IMG/VR virus record: IMGVR_UViG_3300042691_020932
Coordinates: 18,591 to 82,590 of that record
From: a virus
Reading direction: 5' to 3' (one strand)
DNA length: 64,000 nucleotides
The position numbers were made by a program, and so were the translations under genes. Of this stretch, positions 1 through 8,143 are shown one piece after another; the first letter of the stretch is position 1; every line of letters begins with the position of its first letter. A model generated the notes under the pieces. That model saw only the letters and a program-made list of their open reading frames with translations, was not told the DNA's origin and ran no database searches.

Positions 1-1156
1 CATTCATTTGAGATTTAAATCCTTTGATTGGATCTGGTTTAATTACATCCATAACTTCAATGAAAGTTTTCCCATTTAAGTCTTCTATTGTTTGTTCTGG
101 TACACAATTTGGAACTGCTTTTTTACCCTTCTTTTTCATTCCAACTTGCTTATACCCAGACCAACAATCCTCATCAACTTCATGCTCTCCACTATCAAGG
201 TAATCTGCTGCAGTGTCAATATAATCTGCTGCCTTTGTAATCTTTGATTGGACCCATGCCTCAATATTTCCCTCACCCTTTCCAACTTTTGCTTGCAATC
301 TTTTCACAGCATTCGTAATAGTTTGGAGTTCTCCACGAGCCATAGAGTATTCTTCATCCTTAACAGAAACCTTGTCCCATGCCTTCTCTCCATATGAACA
401 CTGAGATCTTGACTCTCTTTTATCGCACAGTGGGCAATATCTTTCTTCTTCTTTCACGATTTCCTCCGATTTGGTTCCCCAGTTTGCAGCACCAACTTTG
501 CGACATTTCACAAGTGCCCCAGATGCATATGCACTAGGCCAGACGGAGTATCTTGACTTTACTTTATTGTAGCAAGCATCCTTTTCGCCACTACCTTTAC
601 CTGGTTTGTCCTTTACTTCTTGTAAGTCCATTTCTTCAGTTCTAACATTTGTTGGTTTTGCCCCACTAGATTTCTGTGGTTGATTTGGGTCTTGAATATT
701 CTTTCTACGTCTTGCTGCTTCTTCCTCACCTGCCGAAAGTGACCTTTTCATTTTAGAACTTCCGCACTTTGGAGTGGAAGTTTGTCCGGGTTGGCGAGCG
801 CATGGTTTACCTGCCCATTTTCCGCCAAGTTGAACCCACCCCTTTTTATTGTCAGATGACTTTGACTTGCCAAACCAATCATGCAAACCTTCATCACCGG
901 ATTTAGTTTCTTCCTTTACATCTTTAAATTTTTTATGATGCTTTTTAGCATCTGCCTCCATTTTTTTCAGACGAGTGTAATAGTCTGGTATTTCATCTAG
1001 ATGTTGAAGAGCAATATCCATTGCAAGTTCATGATCTCTTGTATGTTCATGCTCAATAGGTTCTCCCATATCAAGTTGCTTCTGTATGAAAGAAACATCA
1101 AGACGATGCTTCTTTGCAATTTGTTCAACCGTTTTATAGGACTTCAATTTTGGCAT
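1..1156 (-). CDS. Large uncharacterised cyanophage protein, 3' end cut off (partial)
   Basis: The frame is open from an ATG at 1156 to the left edge (385 codons seen), so the C-terminus is missing. The N-terminus (MPKLKSYKTVEQIAKKH) looks like a small helical, HTH-like segment. It is followed by a HTRDHELAMDIALQHL segment resembling DUF5661, then a LHDWFGKSK / WVQLGGKWAGKPCARQPG segment with cysteines and later a CYNKVKSRYSVWPSAYAS segment, which resemble DUF5872-type modules of phage and marine proteins. A CPLCDK pair of cysteines may bind zinc. It lies just downstream of the small terminase gene, where the large terminase would be expected next, and has its own late promoter motif at 1179-1186. 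The role is unknown; a late, possibly virion-associated protein is an inference. Family names are from memory. Confidence 0.75.
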   Translation of the reverse strand, partial: MPKLKSYKTVEQIAKKHRLDVSFIQKQLDMGEPIEHEHTRDHELAMDIALQHLDEIPDYYTRLKKMEADAKKHHKKFKDVKEETKSGDEGLHDWFGKSKSSDNKKGWVQLGGKWAGKPCARQPGQTSTPKCGSSKMKRSLSAGEEEAARRRKNIQDPNQPQKSSGAKPTNVRTEEMDLQEVKDKPGKGSGEKDACYNKVKSRYSVWPSAYASGALVKCRKVGAANWGTKSEEIVKEEERYCPLCDKRESRSQCSYGEKAWDKVSVKDEEYSMARGELQTITNAVKRLQAKVGKGEGNIEAWVQSKITKAADYIDTAADYLDSGEHEVDEDCWSGYKQVGMKKKGKKAVPNCVPEQTIEDLNGKTFIEVMDVIKPDPIKGFKSQMN

Positions 1157-1178
1157 TTAACTGCAGAACATCTTTTTA

Positions 1179-1186
1179 TATTTATT
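1179..1186 (-). promoter_or_regulatory. T4-type late promoter motif AATAAATA
   Basis: The minus strand reads AATAAATA, 7 of 8 matches to the T4 late consensus TATAAATA, 22 bp before the ATG at 1156. Known in T4-like phages as the site used by gp55/gp33-directed RNA polymerase. Confidence 0.6.
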
Positions 1187-1187
1187 A

Positions 1188-1619
1188 TTATAAATCTCCC
1201 TGAGTCTGCTGCTTCAATAGTTTCGCTAGTTCTGCAGTTGAACCTACAAAAAGAGCATTATTTACTGTAGTTGGACCTTTACCAATCTTTTCCTCTTCAA
1301 TATCTTTAAGTTTCTTTTGAAGATCCATTAACTTATCGGTAGCATCTGCAACATTCTTAATCAACTGACCCGCAACTTCATATGCCCTTGGCATTTCACT
1401 TTCTTGTGCTAATTCTAAAATTCCGTTGATTGCCTCTTGACCTTTTTCTATGATTGAATATAAGTTTCCTCTCGTATATTCATAATCCTTTTTAACATCA
1501 TCCATTGCTGAAGATATTTTTTCAAACTTCTCTACTTCGGATTTATTGTCAATAGGTACTATTTCACTATCAACATTGAAAGCATCGTTCAACTTGTCGA
1601 ATTTTTTTGTCATTTTCAT
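1188..1619 (-). CDS. 16: Terminase small subunit (T4 gp16-like)
   Basis: This 143-residue protein matches the cyanophage gp16 pattern: an acidic N-terminus, then YEYTRGNLYSIIEKGQEAI, a helical middle with PRAYEVAGQLIKNVADAT, and a C-terminal ALFVGSTAELAKLLKQ. T4 gp16 (164 residues) binds DNA and regulates the gp17 packaging motor. The ATG overlaps the stop of the gp15 gene as ATGA, which suggests translational coupling; a second ATG two codons later could also be used. The order gp13-gp14-gp15-gp16 matches T4. The expected gp17 gene is not in the window, because the gene cut off at the left edge comes next. Confidence 0.88.
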   Translation of the reverse strand: MKMTKKFDKLNDAFNVDSEIVPIDNKSEVEKFEKISSAMDDVKKDYEYTRGNLYSIIEKGQEAINGILELAQESEMPRAYEVAGQLIKNVADATDKLMDLQKKLKDIEEEKIGKGPTTVNNALFVGSTAELAKLLKQQTQGDL

Positions 1620-2617
1620 GCTACACTACCACTGAATCCAAAATCATCTCCTTCTTCTACTAGAGCATTATCTGCATCAGTAATTGATTTAATAGGAGCT
1701 CCTGCTAGATGTGAAGTTATAGTTGTATTATCTTTTCCTCTTTCCACCGTTATTGTATTGCCAGATTTTGCTTTGACATACAACTCTTCTCCTTCCAAGT
1801 CAATATAAGTATCGACCGAGATTGAAGATGCATTATTTACTTCAATTACAAAATCTCCAGTTCCAATATCATTAGTTAAGTTTGTTAAAATAGTTCCAGT
1901 ATAATTTCTAATAGCTCTAGGTTCCGCAGAATATACAATATCTCTAGATGGAGTTGTTGTATAATCTCCAGCAATATATCCAACAGAAGACTTTTTGATA
2001 ATATCCTTGGTTGCGGAGGAAAGTGGTCCAAATAGATATGTTTTTGCAGTAAATCTTAGTGTATAAATCAAAACCCTTCTTGTATTAAAATCACCCTCAT
2101 AATCATCCTGCATCGTAATATTCTCAAGAATTACAGGAATATCTCTTTTTTCATTAATCGTATCAACCAGATTAACTGTCATAGTGTATGCTGGTTGAAA
2201 GTATGGTAAAATTTGCTCTACAATTTGAAGTGCATCGTCATTGAGTTTTGACATAATACTTAATTCAAATTGCATATTATATGGGACGGGTAAATATGCC
2301 TTTTTAATTTCAGTCCCATCTTGTGCTGATTTTTCAGTAAAATATTGAGTAGTTGTGGATTTTCTAGTCGAATCATATGTTAATCCAGTAAATTCAAATG
2401 ACATTCTTGGTAATGTAATTTGAACTGGTTTATTGAGATTTGGTGATTGGTTTAATCTTGCAAGGAATTTTTGAGTTGGCCCATATGCCAAAGGAACTTT
2501 AATTACACTAACTACCTGGTCTGAATTATTTGTATGTCTAATTTCTATATTATTAAATAAAGAACCAAAAGAAATTACAGTCCTTCTTAATATTTCGTTG
2601 TAAAAATATTCAAACAT
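1616..2617 (-). CDS. 15: Tail sheath stabiliser / completion protein (T4 gp15-like)
   Basis: The N-terminal two thirds (from MFEYFYNEILRRTVISFGSL through the AYGPTQKFLARL and ITLPRMSFEF segments to about residue 210) reads as the cyanophage gp15 family. In T4, gp15 (272 residues) forms the terminator ring that holds the sheath and joins the tail to the neck. At 333 residues this copy is longer. The extra C-terminal part (about residues 235-333) contains a beta-rich module with DLEGEELYVKAK and TVERGKD that resembles modules in the large baseplate proteins nearby. A late promoter motif lies at 2661-2668. The position by synteny agrees with the sequence reading. Confidence 0.88.
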   Translation of the reverse strand: MFEYFYNEILRRTVISFGSLFNNIEIRHTNNSDQVVSVIKVPLAYGPTQKFLARLNQSPNLNKPVQITLPRMSFEFTGLTYDSTRKSTTTQYFTEKSAQDGTEIKKAYLPVPYNMQFELSIMSKLNDDALQIVEQILPYFQPAYTMTVNLVDTINEKRDIPVILENITMQDDYEGDFNTRRVLIYTLRFTAKTYLFGPLSSATKDIIKKSSVGYIAGDYTTTPSRDIVYSAEPRAIRNYTGTILTNLTNDIGTGDFVIEVNNASSISVDTYIDLEGEELYVKAKSGNTITVERGKDNTTITSHLAGAPIKSITDADNALVEEGDDFGFSGSVA

Positions 2618-2660
2618 GATACTGAGTTGTGGTATTACTATTTAACAATCTGTTGAAGAC

Positions 2661-2668
2661 TATTTATC
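2661..2668 (-). promoter_or_regulatory. T4-type late promoter motif GATAAATA
   Basis: The minus strand reads GATAAATA (7 of 8 to TATAAATA) in the 54-bp gap between the gp14 stop and the gp15 start, about 44 bp before the gp15 ATG. Confidence 0.6.
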
Positions 2669-2671
2669 TCT

Positions 2672-4090
2672 TTATGGCATTCCAAATGGATTAACTTCAC
2701 TGAAGTCTATAATTTGATCTGCCTCGTCCTCAATCTCATTATTTGCAGCATACCCATCATCTGCAATTCTAACATAATCATCAACTGTCTTTAAATAGTA
2801 CGATGCACTAGATGCAGATCCTACTATGTTCTCTCCGACAGTGAACTTACCGGTAATTTGAGATACTTGAAGAACTCTGGTCGTAGAGTTCCAAGATTTT
2901 ACTCTTGCAGTTGTACTACTTGATGAACCAACAACAACTTCATTTAAAACAAAGTTTCCTGTAGACGTTAGGATTGGATTTCCTATCGTGATTGTAGGAG
3001 CAATTGTATATCCTGCACCTGCGTTAGTGATGCGAATGGAAGTAATTGAGCCTCCTGTAGAAACAACTGCTGTCGCTGCCGCAGATACTGTAGAAACTCC
3101 AGTGAACGTAATCGTTGGTGGAGTTATATAACCAGAACCACCATTAGTTACTGTAATTATTCCAACAACACCACTTCCTATGGAAGCGATACCAGTAGCT
3201 CCTTTTCCACCACCACCTATAAATCTTACTCCAGGGGCAACTGTATATCCAAATCCGGGGTTTGTAATCTCTACACTTTGTACCGAAGATGCATTTGGTG
3301 AAACATTTTGGTTACATACAACAATATCATCAATCATTAATGCAACTGCAACTGCAGTTTTTCCTCCTGGCGGTGAGGATGATATTCCAACAGTTGGGGT
3401 AATAGTGTATCCCCCACCTCTATTAGTAACTTGAATATATCTAACTCCACCATTAACTACTGATGCCAATGCGGTTGCAGTGACTCCCGCACCAACCATT
3501 GTTAAATTAAACACATTTCCAATAGGATTTTTATCTCCATCAACTGAATCAGTACCACTAACAAGACCATCTATTTCATCAATATCAGTGTCAATAAGTT
3601 CATCCTCATATCTAAACAGTTCGCACTTAAGTTGATATGTATAAAGACCTTGAAGTTGATAAAATGGTTTTTCGTGCTCTACAAATTTAATTTCAAATAA
3701 TCTATTACCCAATGGAAAATAAATTAAATCACCTTCTTTTGGTCTTGATGATAATTTGATATTTGTTTGGTTTTGAATAAGTGGTGAAATATAGTTTTTA
3801 AATCTTTCTCTTGAAATTATCAAATTGACTTCATTTAAAGCCTGAATTCCAAACTTTGAAAGGATTGTTGTGTTGTCACCATATCCTTCATAGTTGTCTA
3901 TGTAAGCTTCTATTGGATATGCATTATTAAATTCAGATTCAATAACTTCTCTAATAACTGTTTTTTCTGTAATAAAACTTCTTGGAATATAATGCACGTC
4001 AATGCCATACATCCTAAGTTGTTCGTTAATCAAGTCCTGGATAAGCCCTTGTTCTGATTTTGAACCTTGCTGAAAAAATGGATTTAACAT
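2672..4090 (-). CDS. 14: Neck protein (T4 gp14-like) with a large repeat insertion
   Basis: The N-terminus (MLNPFFQQGSKSEQGLIQD, DVHYIPRSF, VIESEFNNAYPIEAYID) and C-terminus (EADQIIDFSEVNPFG) are those of cyanophage gp14, which with gp13 forms the neck that seals the filled head. T4 gp14 has 256 residues and this one has 472. The extra length lies mainly between about residues 195 and 430. It is made of repeats of roughly 45-55 residues around a GxGYTxxPTxxI core (GGGYTITPTVGI, GFGYTVAPGVRF, GSGYITPPTITF, GAGYTIAPTITI). The same core recurs in the 834-residue protein, gp8 and the 4028-residue protein. The inserted repeats probably project from the neck as beta domains; this is an inference. 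Confidence 0.88.
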   Translation of the reverse strand: MLNPFFQQGSKSEQGLIQDLINEQLRMYGIDVHYIPRSFITEKTVIREVIESEFNNAYPIEAYIDNYEGYGDNTTILSKFGIQALNEVNLIISRERFKNYISPLIQNQTNIKLSSRPKEGDLIYFPLGNRLFEIKFVEHEKPFYQLQGLYTYQLKCELFRYEDELIDTDIDEIDGLVSGTDSVDGDKNPIGNVFNLTMVGAGVTATALASVVNGGVRYIQVTNRGGGYTITPTVGISSSPPGGKTAVAVALMIDDIVVCNQNVSPNASSVQSVEITNPGFGYTVAPGVRFIGGGGKGATGIASIGSGVVGIITVTNGGSGYITPPTITFTGVSTVSAAATAVVSTGGSITSIRITNAGAGYTIAPTITIGNPILTSTGNFVLNEVVVGSSSSTTARVKSWNSTTRVLQVSQITGKFTVGENIVGSASSASYYLKTVDDYVRIADDGYAANNEIEDEADQIIDFSEVNPFGMP

Positions 4091-4093
4091 ATC

Positions 4094-4948
4094 TTACCCA
4101 ATCATGTCGAATGGTGGAAGTTCGTATGTATTCGACATCTTTTCCATCAAAATATCAATTTCTTTCTGGGCGTCTTCATACATTTGTCTTCCATTTAATT
4201 CAACTCCACCTGGAAGTTTAACACCAGTAAATTTCATCATATTTTGCCCCCACTGTCTCTTAATTAGTGAGGTTAGATATGGTTTTAAGAAAGAATCGTT
4301 CCAGACCCTTGAATAATCATTTGGGTCTAAAGTTGAGTAACAATCAATGATGATAAACTCACCTTCTCTAACCGAAGACCAATCAATATCCAAATATAGT
4401 CTATCTTGTCTTTTGTTGAATCTGATTTGCTTCTGAGTGTTTAGTAAAAAATCCAAGTCTTCCAAGTAAGTTTTAACCATTGCATAACTTAATAACTCAA
4501 CTGCACCCCAATAGTAAACATCATTCAAAAATAGTTGATATTTTACACTAAACATATTATGTGTTATAGTGTTTGCTCCATCAAAAGTAAAAATTTTATT
4601 AATTCCAATTATATTAGGTGGAACTTGAAGATAGTTACTATTCTCATAGTAATTGAAAGTCGTTGAAGTTCCTGAAATATTTGTTGTTACGCTAGTGCTT
4701 GCTATACCAACACCATTTTCTATTCCACCAGAGTGCCCTGCTCTTCCTCTATCAATATCACTCTGAGTTAGTTTGTACTTATAGAATGTTGGATATACCC
4801 CATCAAAATGCCTTTCTTGAAAAAACTGAATAGCATCATCTACCAAATCTTCAATTTGCTCGTCAGCAACGTTTATTTCTAAAACTGGCGCTCCCAGTTT
4901 TCTTTTACAATAATCTATTAATTCTTGTCTAGTAGATGGTTGCGCCAT
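4094..4948 (-). CDS. 13: Neck protein (T4 gp13-like)
   Basis: The 284-residue sequence begins MAQPSTRQELIDYCKRKLG and contains the helical VADEQIEDLVDDAIQFFQE segment typical of cyanophage gp13 (T4 gp13: 309 residues). The C-terminal half (TLDPNDYSRVWNDSFLKPY, LIKRQWGQNMMKF, LNGRQMYEDAQKEID) is also characteristic. It is a head-completion protein that binds the portal after packaging. It is 3 bp upstream of gp14 and has a late promoter motif 17-25 bp before its ATG. Confidence 0.9.
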   Translation of the reverse strand: MAQPSTRQELIDYCKRKLGAPVLEINVADEQIEDLVDDAIQFFQERHFDGVYPTFYKYKLTQSDIDRGRAGHSGGIENGVGIASTSVTTNISGTSTTFNYYENSNYLQVPPNIIGINKIFTFDGANTITHNMFSVKYQLFLNDVYYWGAVELLSYAMVKTYLEDLDFLLNTQKQIRFNKRQDRLYLDIDWSSVREGEFIIIDCYSTLDPNDYSRVWNDSFLKPYLTSLIKRQWGQNMMKFTGVKLPGGVELNGRQMYEDAQKEIDILMEKMSNTYELPPFDMIG

Positions 4949-4965
4949 TATTCAGTCTTTTTAAA

Positions 4966-4973
4966 TATTTATG
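4966..4973 (-). promoter_or_regulatory. T4-type late promoter motif CATAAATA
   Basis: The minus strand reads CATAAATA (7 of 8) 17 bp before the gp13 ATG, in the gap after the 55-residue gene. Confidence 0.6.
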
Positions 4974-4979
4974 AATATG

Positions 4980-5147
4980 CTAAACCCATTTTGAAACAAC
5001 TTCTTGTTGCTTCAAATATAACTTTATGTACGATTTTGAATATTCTTTAAGAGTTTCTAAATCATTAATACTATCAATATCTCTAGCAAGTTTTTCATAT
5101 TCAAACATTTTATTGATGTCCTCTAAGACTATTTTATTTGGATCCAT
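4980..5147 (-). CDS. Small helical protein of 55 residues, unknown function
   Basis: An ATG at 5147 (MDPNKIVLEDINKMFEYEKL) overlaps the 3' end of the preceding gene by 14 bp and ends with TAG. The product is predicted to be almost all helix, with a mixed-charge KLARDID / LKEYSKSYIKLYLKQQE pattern. Its fixed place between the large virion gene and gp13 suggests a late, structure- or assembly-related role. I recognise no domain. It is real because it is tightly packed, starts with ATG and has a sensible composition. Confidence 0.6.
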   Translation of the reverse strand: MDPNKIVLEDINKMFEYEKLARDIDSINDLETLKEYSKSYIKLYLKQQEVVSKWV

Positions 5148-5361
5148 CAATTAAACTCCTTAGTAAATTTTTAATGTCAGTTAAATCATCTTTCATATCA
5201 CTCACATCAGATTCTAACTTTTTTACGCGATTTGCCTCATTTTCTTTTATCTGTTTCAATTTCATATAATTATTGTATTCTTTCATATCAATGTTTAAAA
5301 TTGCTTGTGTATTTTGATCTCTAACCAAATTATTATAATCTTTTACTTTAAGGTAGTCCAT
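5134..5361 (-). CDS. Small coiled-coil protein, unknown function
   Basis: A 75-residue protein (MDYLKVKDYNNLVRDQNTQA) whose C-terminal half has heptad-like spacing (KKLESDVSDMKDDLTDIKNL), consistent with a short coiled coil. It starts 1 bp after the stop of the 834-residue virion gene and overlaps the next small gene, so all three are probably translated from one late transcript. No known family is recognised. It may be a virion assembly factor or minor structural component. Confidence 0.7.
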   Translation of the reverse strand: MDYLKVKDYNNLVRDQNTQAILNIDMKEYNNYMKLKQIKENEANRVKKLESDVSDMKDDLTDIKNLLRSLIDGSK

Positions 5362-5362
5362 A

Positions 5363-7867
5363 TCATGCTAAACAAATAACTCTCAAATCTTTTACTCTTG
5401 GGGGGAAAGCTTGATTTGTGCCAGCACCTATTAATTTAATGCTAACATATTTAAAAGAAGGTAATTTTGAAATACTGAATTCATGATCTTTAAAAACAAG
5501 TTCATGACTTTCATATCCAAGAACATCTGTTTTTTGAACTTTTTCATCTGAAGTTCCATCACTGGATGCTCTAAAAAGATCGATATCAGAGGCAAATCTG
5601 TTAGAATAACCTGGGAAAGGATAATAAATCAATTCTTCATTAGGATTATTTTTGATAGCATATAAACATCTTAAATCACTGTACTCATTAATATATGCAG
5701 AAACTAGAACTTTTATAGAAGTTGCTGGAATTTCTAGTTGAATAGGATTTGTAGCATATACAAATGATGATGGGTCATCATTTAGATTTGAAACTCTATC
5801 ATCAGCTGCGTAGTTTTGGATAGGGTTATTAATTCTATTAGTCACAAAAATCATTGAAGTTCTATCTAAGTCAATAACAGGAGAAATAAATCTATTTGTT
5901 GTTTCTAAAAATAAATTAACTGTTAATGATTTATTTCCGAAAAAGTCGCTACTCGTTTCTAGGAACTGAGTTTCATTTTCTTTAGAACAAATTAATCTTG
6001 GTGAATCGAAATAATTATTTTTATTCAAGTCAATTTCTTCAAATCCCTGGTCTAAGAATGAAGATTCTAAACCATCCACACTTGTTCCGGATACTGTTCT
6101 AACTCTAGCAGAAACATCAGTTCCATTTAAAGTAAGTGCCTGAATTAGTGGTCTTGCAACTTCAAATTGAATATTTTGAGTTGCTGTTATTTTATTTCCA
6201 CCAGTTAGTTTTGTATCATTAATGAATAATTTTGGAAATGAAACTCCTACGCTTCTATCGACTTGTCCTTGTGGTAACGCTGCCGTTTTTCCTGATGAAG
6301 ATGTGTCAATCTTTATTGTATAATAATCAAAATCTATAGAATCTGTAATCGTAGAATCCTGAAGTGTATGTGTTTTATTGATTCTTCGCAGAGAGATTCC
6401 ATTTAATTCATATTTAAATACTTGAGTTCCTGCAGTATAACTAAAAGCATTAGTTTGATCTATTTCTCTTGTTATTCCTGTTAATCTATTTCCAACTATT
6501 CCTTGATATGCAAGAATTTCCCTACCGATCATCAAATATCCAGGATTTGTGCTACTAATACCAACATTCTCAAATATTCCAAAGTTAGTGGTTGAATCTA
6601 CAATAAGATCTGCTGTAGAAGTTTTATCATAATTTCCTTGCAACTTGACTGGTTTAATGTCTGGCAAAACGTCCCTTATTACTACGTTATTTTCTTCAGC
6701 GTGCATTCCATGATTTCTGTGATTTACTTTTATATGTAAACCATCAGATTCGATTTCAATTCCATCAGTTTGAATAAAGACTCCTCCACTATTTAAGAAG
6801 GTCGTTATTCCTGAACTATTAATATACTGGACCGTATTTCCCACACCAGTTACAAAGTCGCCTTGAACGTTATCTAGGATTAATTCGTTTATTCCCGATA
6901 ACGTTTGAACTGACAAGAGCATATTTACACCAATATCATTTTGTCCGAGTTGTGATATTGTAAGTACATCTCCGTCACTATATCCAGTTCCTCCGTTAGA
7001 TATTGTCGCAGCAACTGCTACTCCATCAGTTATTGTTATATCTACAGTTGCATTTTTTCCTTGTCCGGTGATGCTTGTCAAAGCAATGCCAGTATAAACT
7101 AAACTACCTGCAGATGGAGTGTATCCAATTCCTGGATTAATGATCGTTAAGTTTCCAGAAGCAATACCGGCAGAATCTACATAATTGCCTGACGCATTAC
7201 TCCCCAACTGAATAATAGTATTTCCTAATTTTAAATTATTATCTTGAACTGTGCTTCCCAAACCAACTCTAATTCTTTTTGAGTTGAATTCGAGTGGATT
7301 TGGAATCAAAGTTGCAATTTGACCGTTTGCTCTACTTAAATCTGGATTATAAAAATTAAAATCTCCGAAAGCAGTTGTAAAATTAGCTCTATAAAGAGTA
7401 AATTTTAAATCCTCATATCCACTTTCTGTCCAAGTAGATCCATTTTGAGATTTAAACAATCCGCCGGATAATGGTTGTTTAGTAACTAAAACTTGCTTGG
7501 ATTCTAGACCATTTAAACTAGTAACATCAACTTCATTTAATCTAGAAACCCAAAGACTATAAGTTGGTAGATTCGCTAAAACAACTAGTGCATGAAATTT
7601 TTTTCCAGGCAAATATACTGGAGATGGAAAAGTGACTCTAGTTGGTATAGATGCATCGGCGGAAACTTGAATATTTTTGGGGTTAAGTACAACCTCACTA
7701 AAAGGAAAAACTTTTTGTGTTGGTAGACCAAGTTCCATTGGTCTAAGTTGAACTGTAACTGGAAGTTTTTTATCTTTCTCTGCAAAATACAAGTCTACTG
7801 AAGTAACAAAAACTCCGGCATCGTTATCAACATAAAATGATTGAGCTAATGGATCTACAACTTTCAT
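5363..7867 (-). CDS. Large virion protein of 834 residues (baseplate/fibre module)
   Basis: It begins MKVVDPLAQSFYVDNDAGVF and continues with SVDLYFAEKDKKLPVTVQLR, a beta-rich module I recall from long DUF4815-type virion proteins of T4-like cyanophages. Residues about 225-330 carry GxGYTP / GGTGYSDGDVLTI repeats. About residues 440-490 hold a GREILAYQGIVGNRLTGITR module of the same type as in gp15 and the 4028-residue protein. The C-terminal part (GYESHELVFKDHEFSI, FKYVSIKLIGAGTNQAFPPR) reads as a compact beta domain. In this genome it is separate from the 1531-residue protein, with a polyglycine gene and an S74 remnant between them. A late promoter motif is at 7889-7896. The structural role is confident; the exact position in the virion is not. 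Confidence 0.82.
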   Translation of the reverse strand: MKVVDPLAQSFYVDNDAGVFVTSVDLYFAEKDKKLPVTVQLRPMELGLPTQKVFPFSEVVLNPKNIQVSADASIPTRVTFPSPVYLPGKKFHALVVLANLPTYSLWVSRLNEVDVTSLNGLESKQVLVTKQPLSGGLFKSQNGSTWTESGYEDLKFTLYRANFTTAFGDFNFYNPDLSRANGQIATLIPNPLEFNSKRIRVGLGSTVQDNNLKLGNTIIQLGSNASGNYVDSAGIASGNLTIINPGIGYTPSAGSLVYTGIALTSITGQGKNATVDITITDGVAVAATISNGGTGYSDGDVLTISQLGQNDIGVNMLLSVQTLSGINELILDNVQGDFVTGVGNTVQYINSSGITTFLNSGGVFIQTDGIEIESDGLHIKVNHRNHGMHAEENNVVIRDVLPDIKPVKLQGNYDKTSTADLIVDSTTNFGIFENVGISSTNPGYLMIGREILAYQGIVGNRLTGITREIDQTNAFSYTAGTQVFKYELNGISLRRINKTHTLQDSTITDSIDFDYYTIKIDTSSSGKTAALPQGQVDRSVGVSFPKLFINDTKLTGGNKITATQNIQFEVARPLIQALTLNGTDVSARVRTVSGTSVDGLESSFLDQGFEEIDLNKNNYFDSPRLICSKENETQFLETSSDFFGNKSLTVNLFLETTNRFISPVIDLDRTSMIFVTNRINNPIQNYAADDRVSNLNDDPSSFVYATNPIQLEIPATSIKVLVSAYINEYSDLRCLYAIKNNPNEELIYYPFPGYSNRFASDIDLFRASSDGTSDEKVQKTDVLGYESHELVFKDHEFSISKLPSFKYVSIKLIGAGTNQAFPPRVKDLRVICLA

Positions 7868-7887
7868 TTTCTTGTGATTTTTTTTTA

Positions 7888-8142
7888 TTATTTATTTTGC
7901 TTAAGCAAATCTATTTCCATTTTCAATTCTTTAACCGCCTCTATCAAAACAGGAATCAATTGTTTATAGTCAACTGACAAATATCCACTCTCTTCTACAT
8001 TTACCATCTCAGGAAATTCTTTTTGAAGTTCCTGAGCTATGACACCATATTCAAAACCAGTTTTTCCTGTCAAATCTTTCATTTTGTCGTTCCATTCATA
8101 ATATTTGCCATTGATATTGGATAATTTATTTAAATACTTCAT
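7888..8142 (-). pseudogene. C-terminal part of a peptidase S74 intramolecular chaperone domain, out of frame with the gene upstream
   Basis: The 84 codons contain the second half of an S74 (endosialidase-type) tail-fibre chaperone: NINGKYYEWND, GFEYGVIAQELQKEFPE, SGYLSVDYKQLIPVLIEAVK and a final coiled coil. The first half (SDVRLKQN) sits at the end of the polyglycine gene at 8144, one frame away (+1), next to a run of six T on the coding strand. The pair is therefore a broken gene, a recombination scar, or a case of frameshifting. An ATG at 8142 would allow separate translation, so a stand-alone chaperone fragment cannot be excluded. Confidence 0.72.
7889..7896 (-). promoter_or_regulatory. 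T4-type late promoter motif AATAAATA
   Basis: The minus strand reads AATAAATA (7 of 8) 22 bp before the ATG of the 834-residue virion gene. It overlaps the 3' end of the S74 fragment. Confidence 0.5.
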
Positions 8143-8143
8143 T

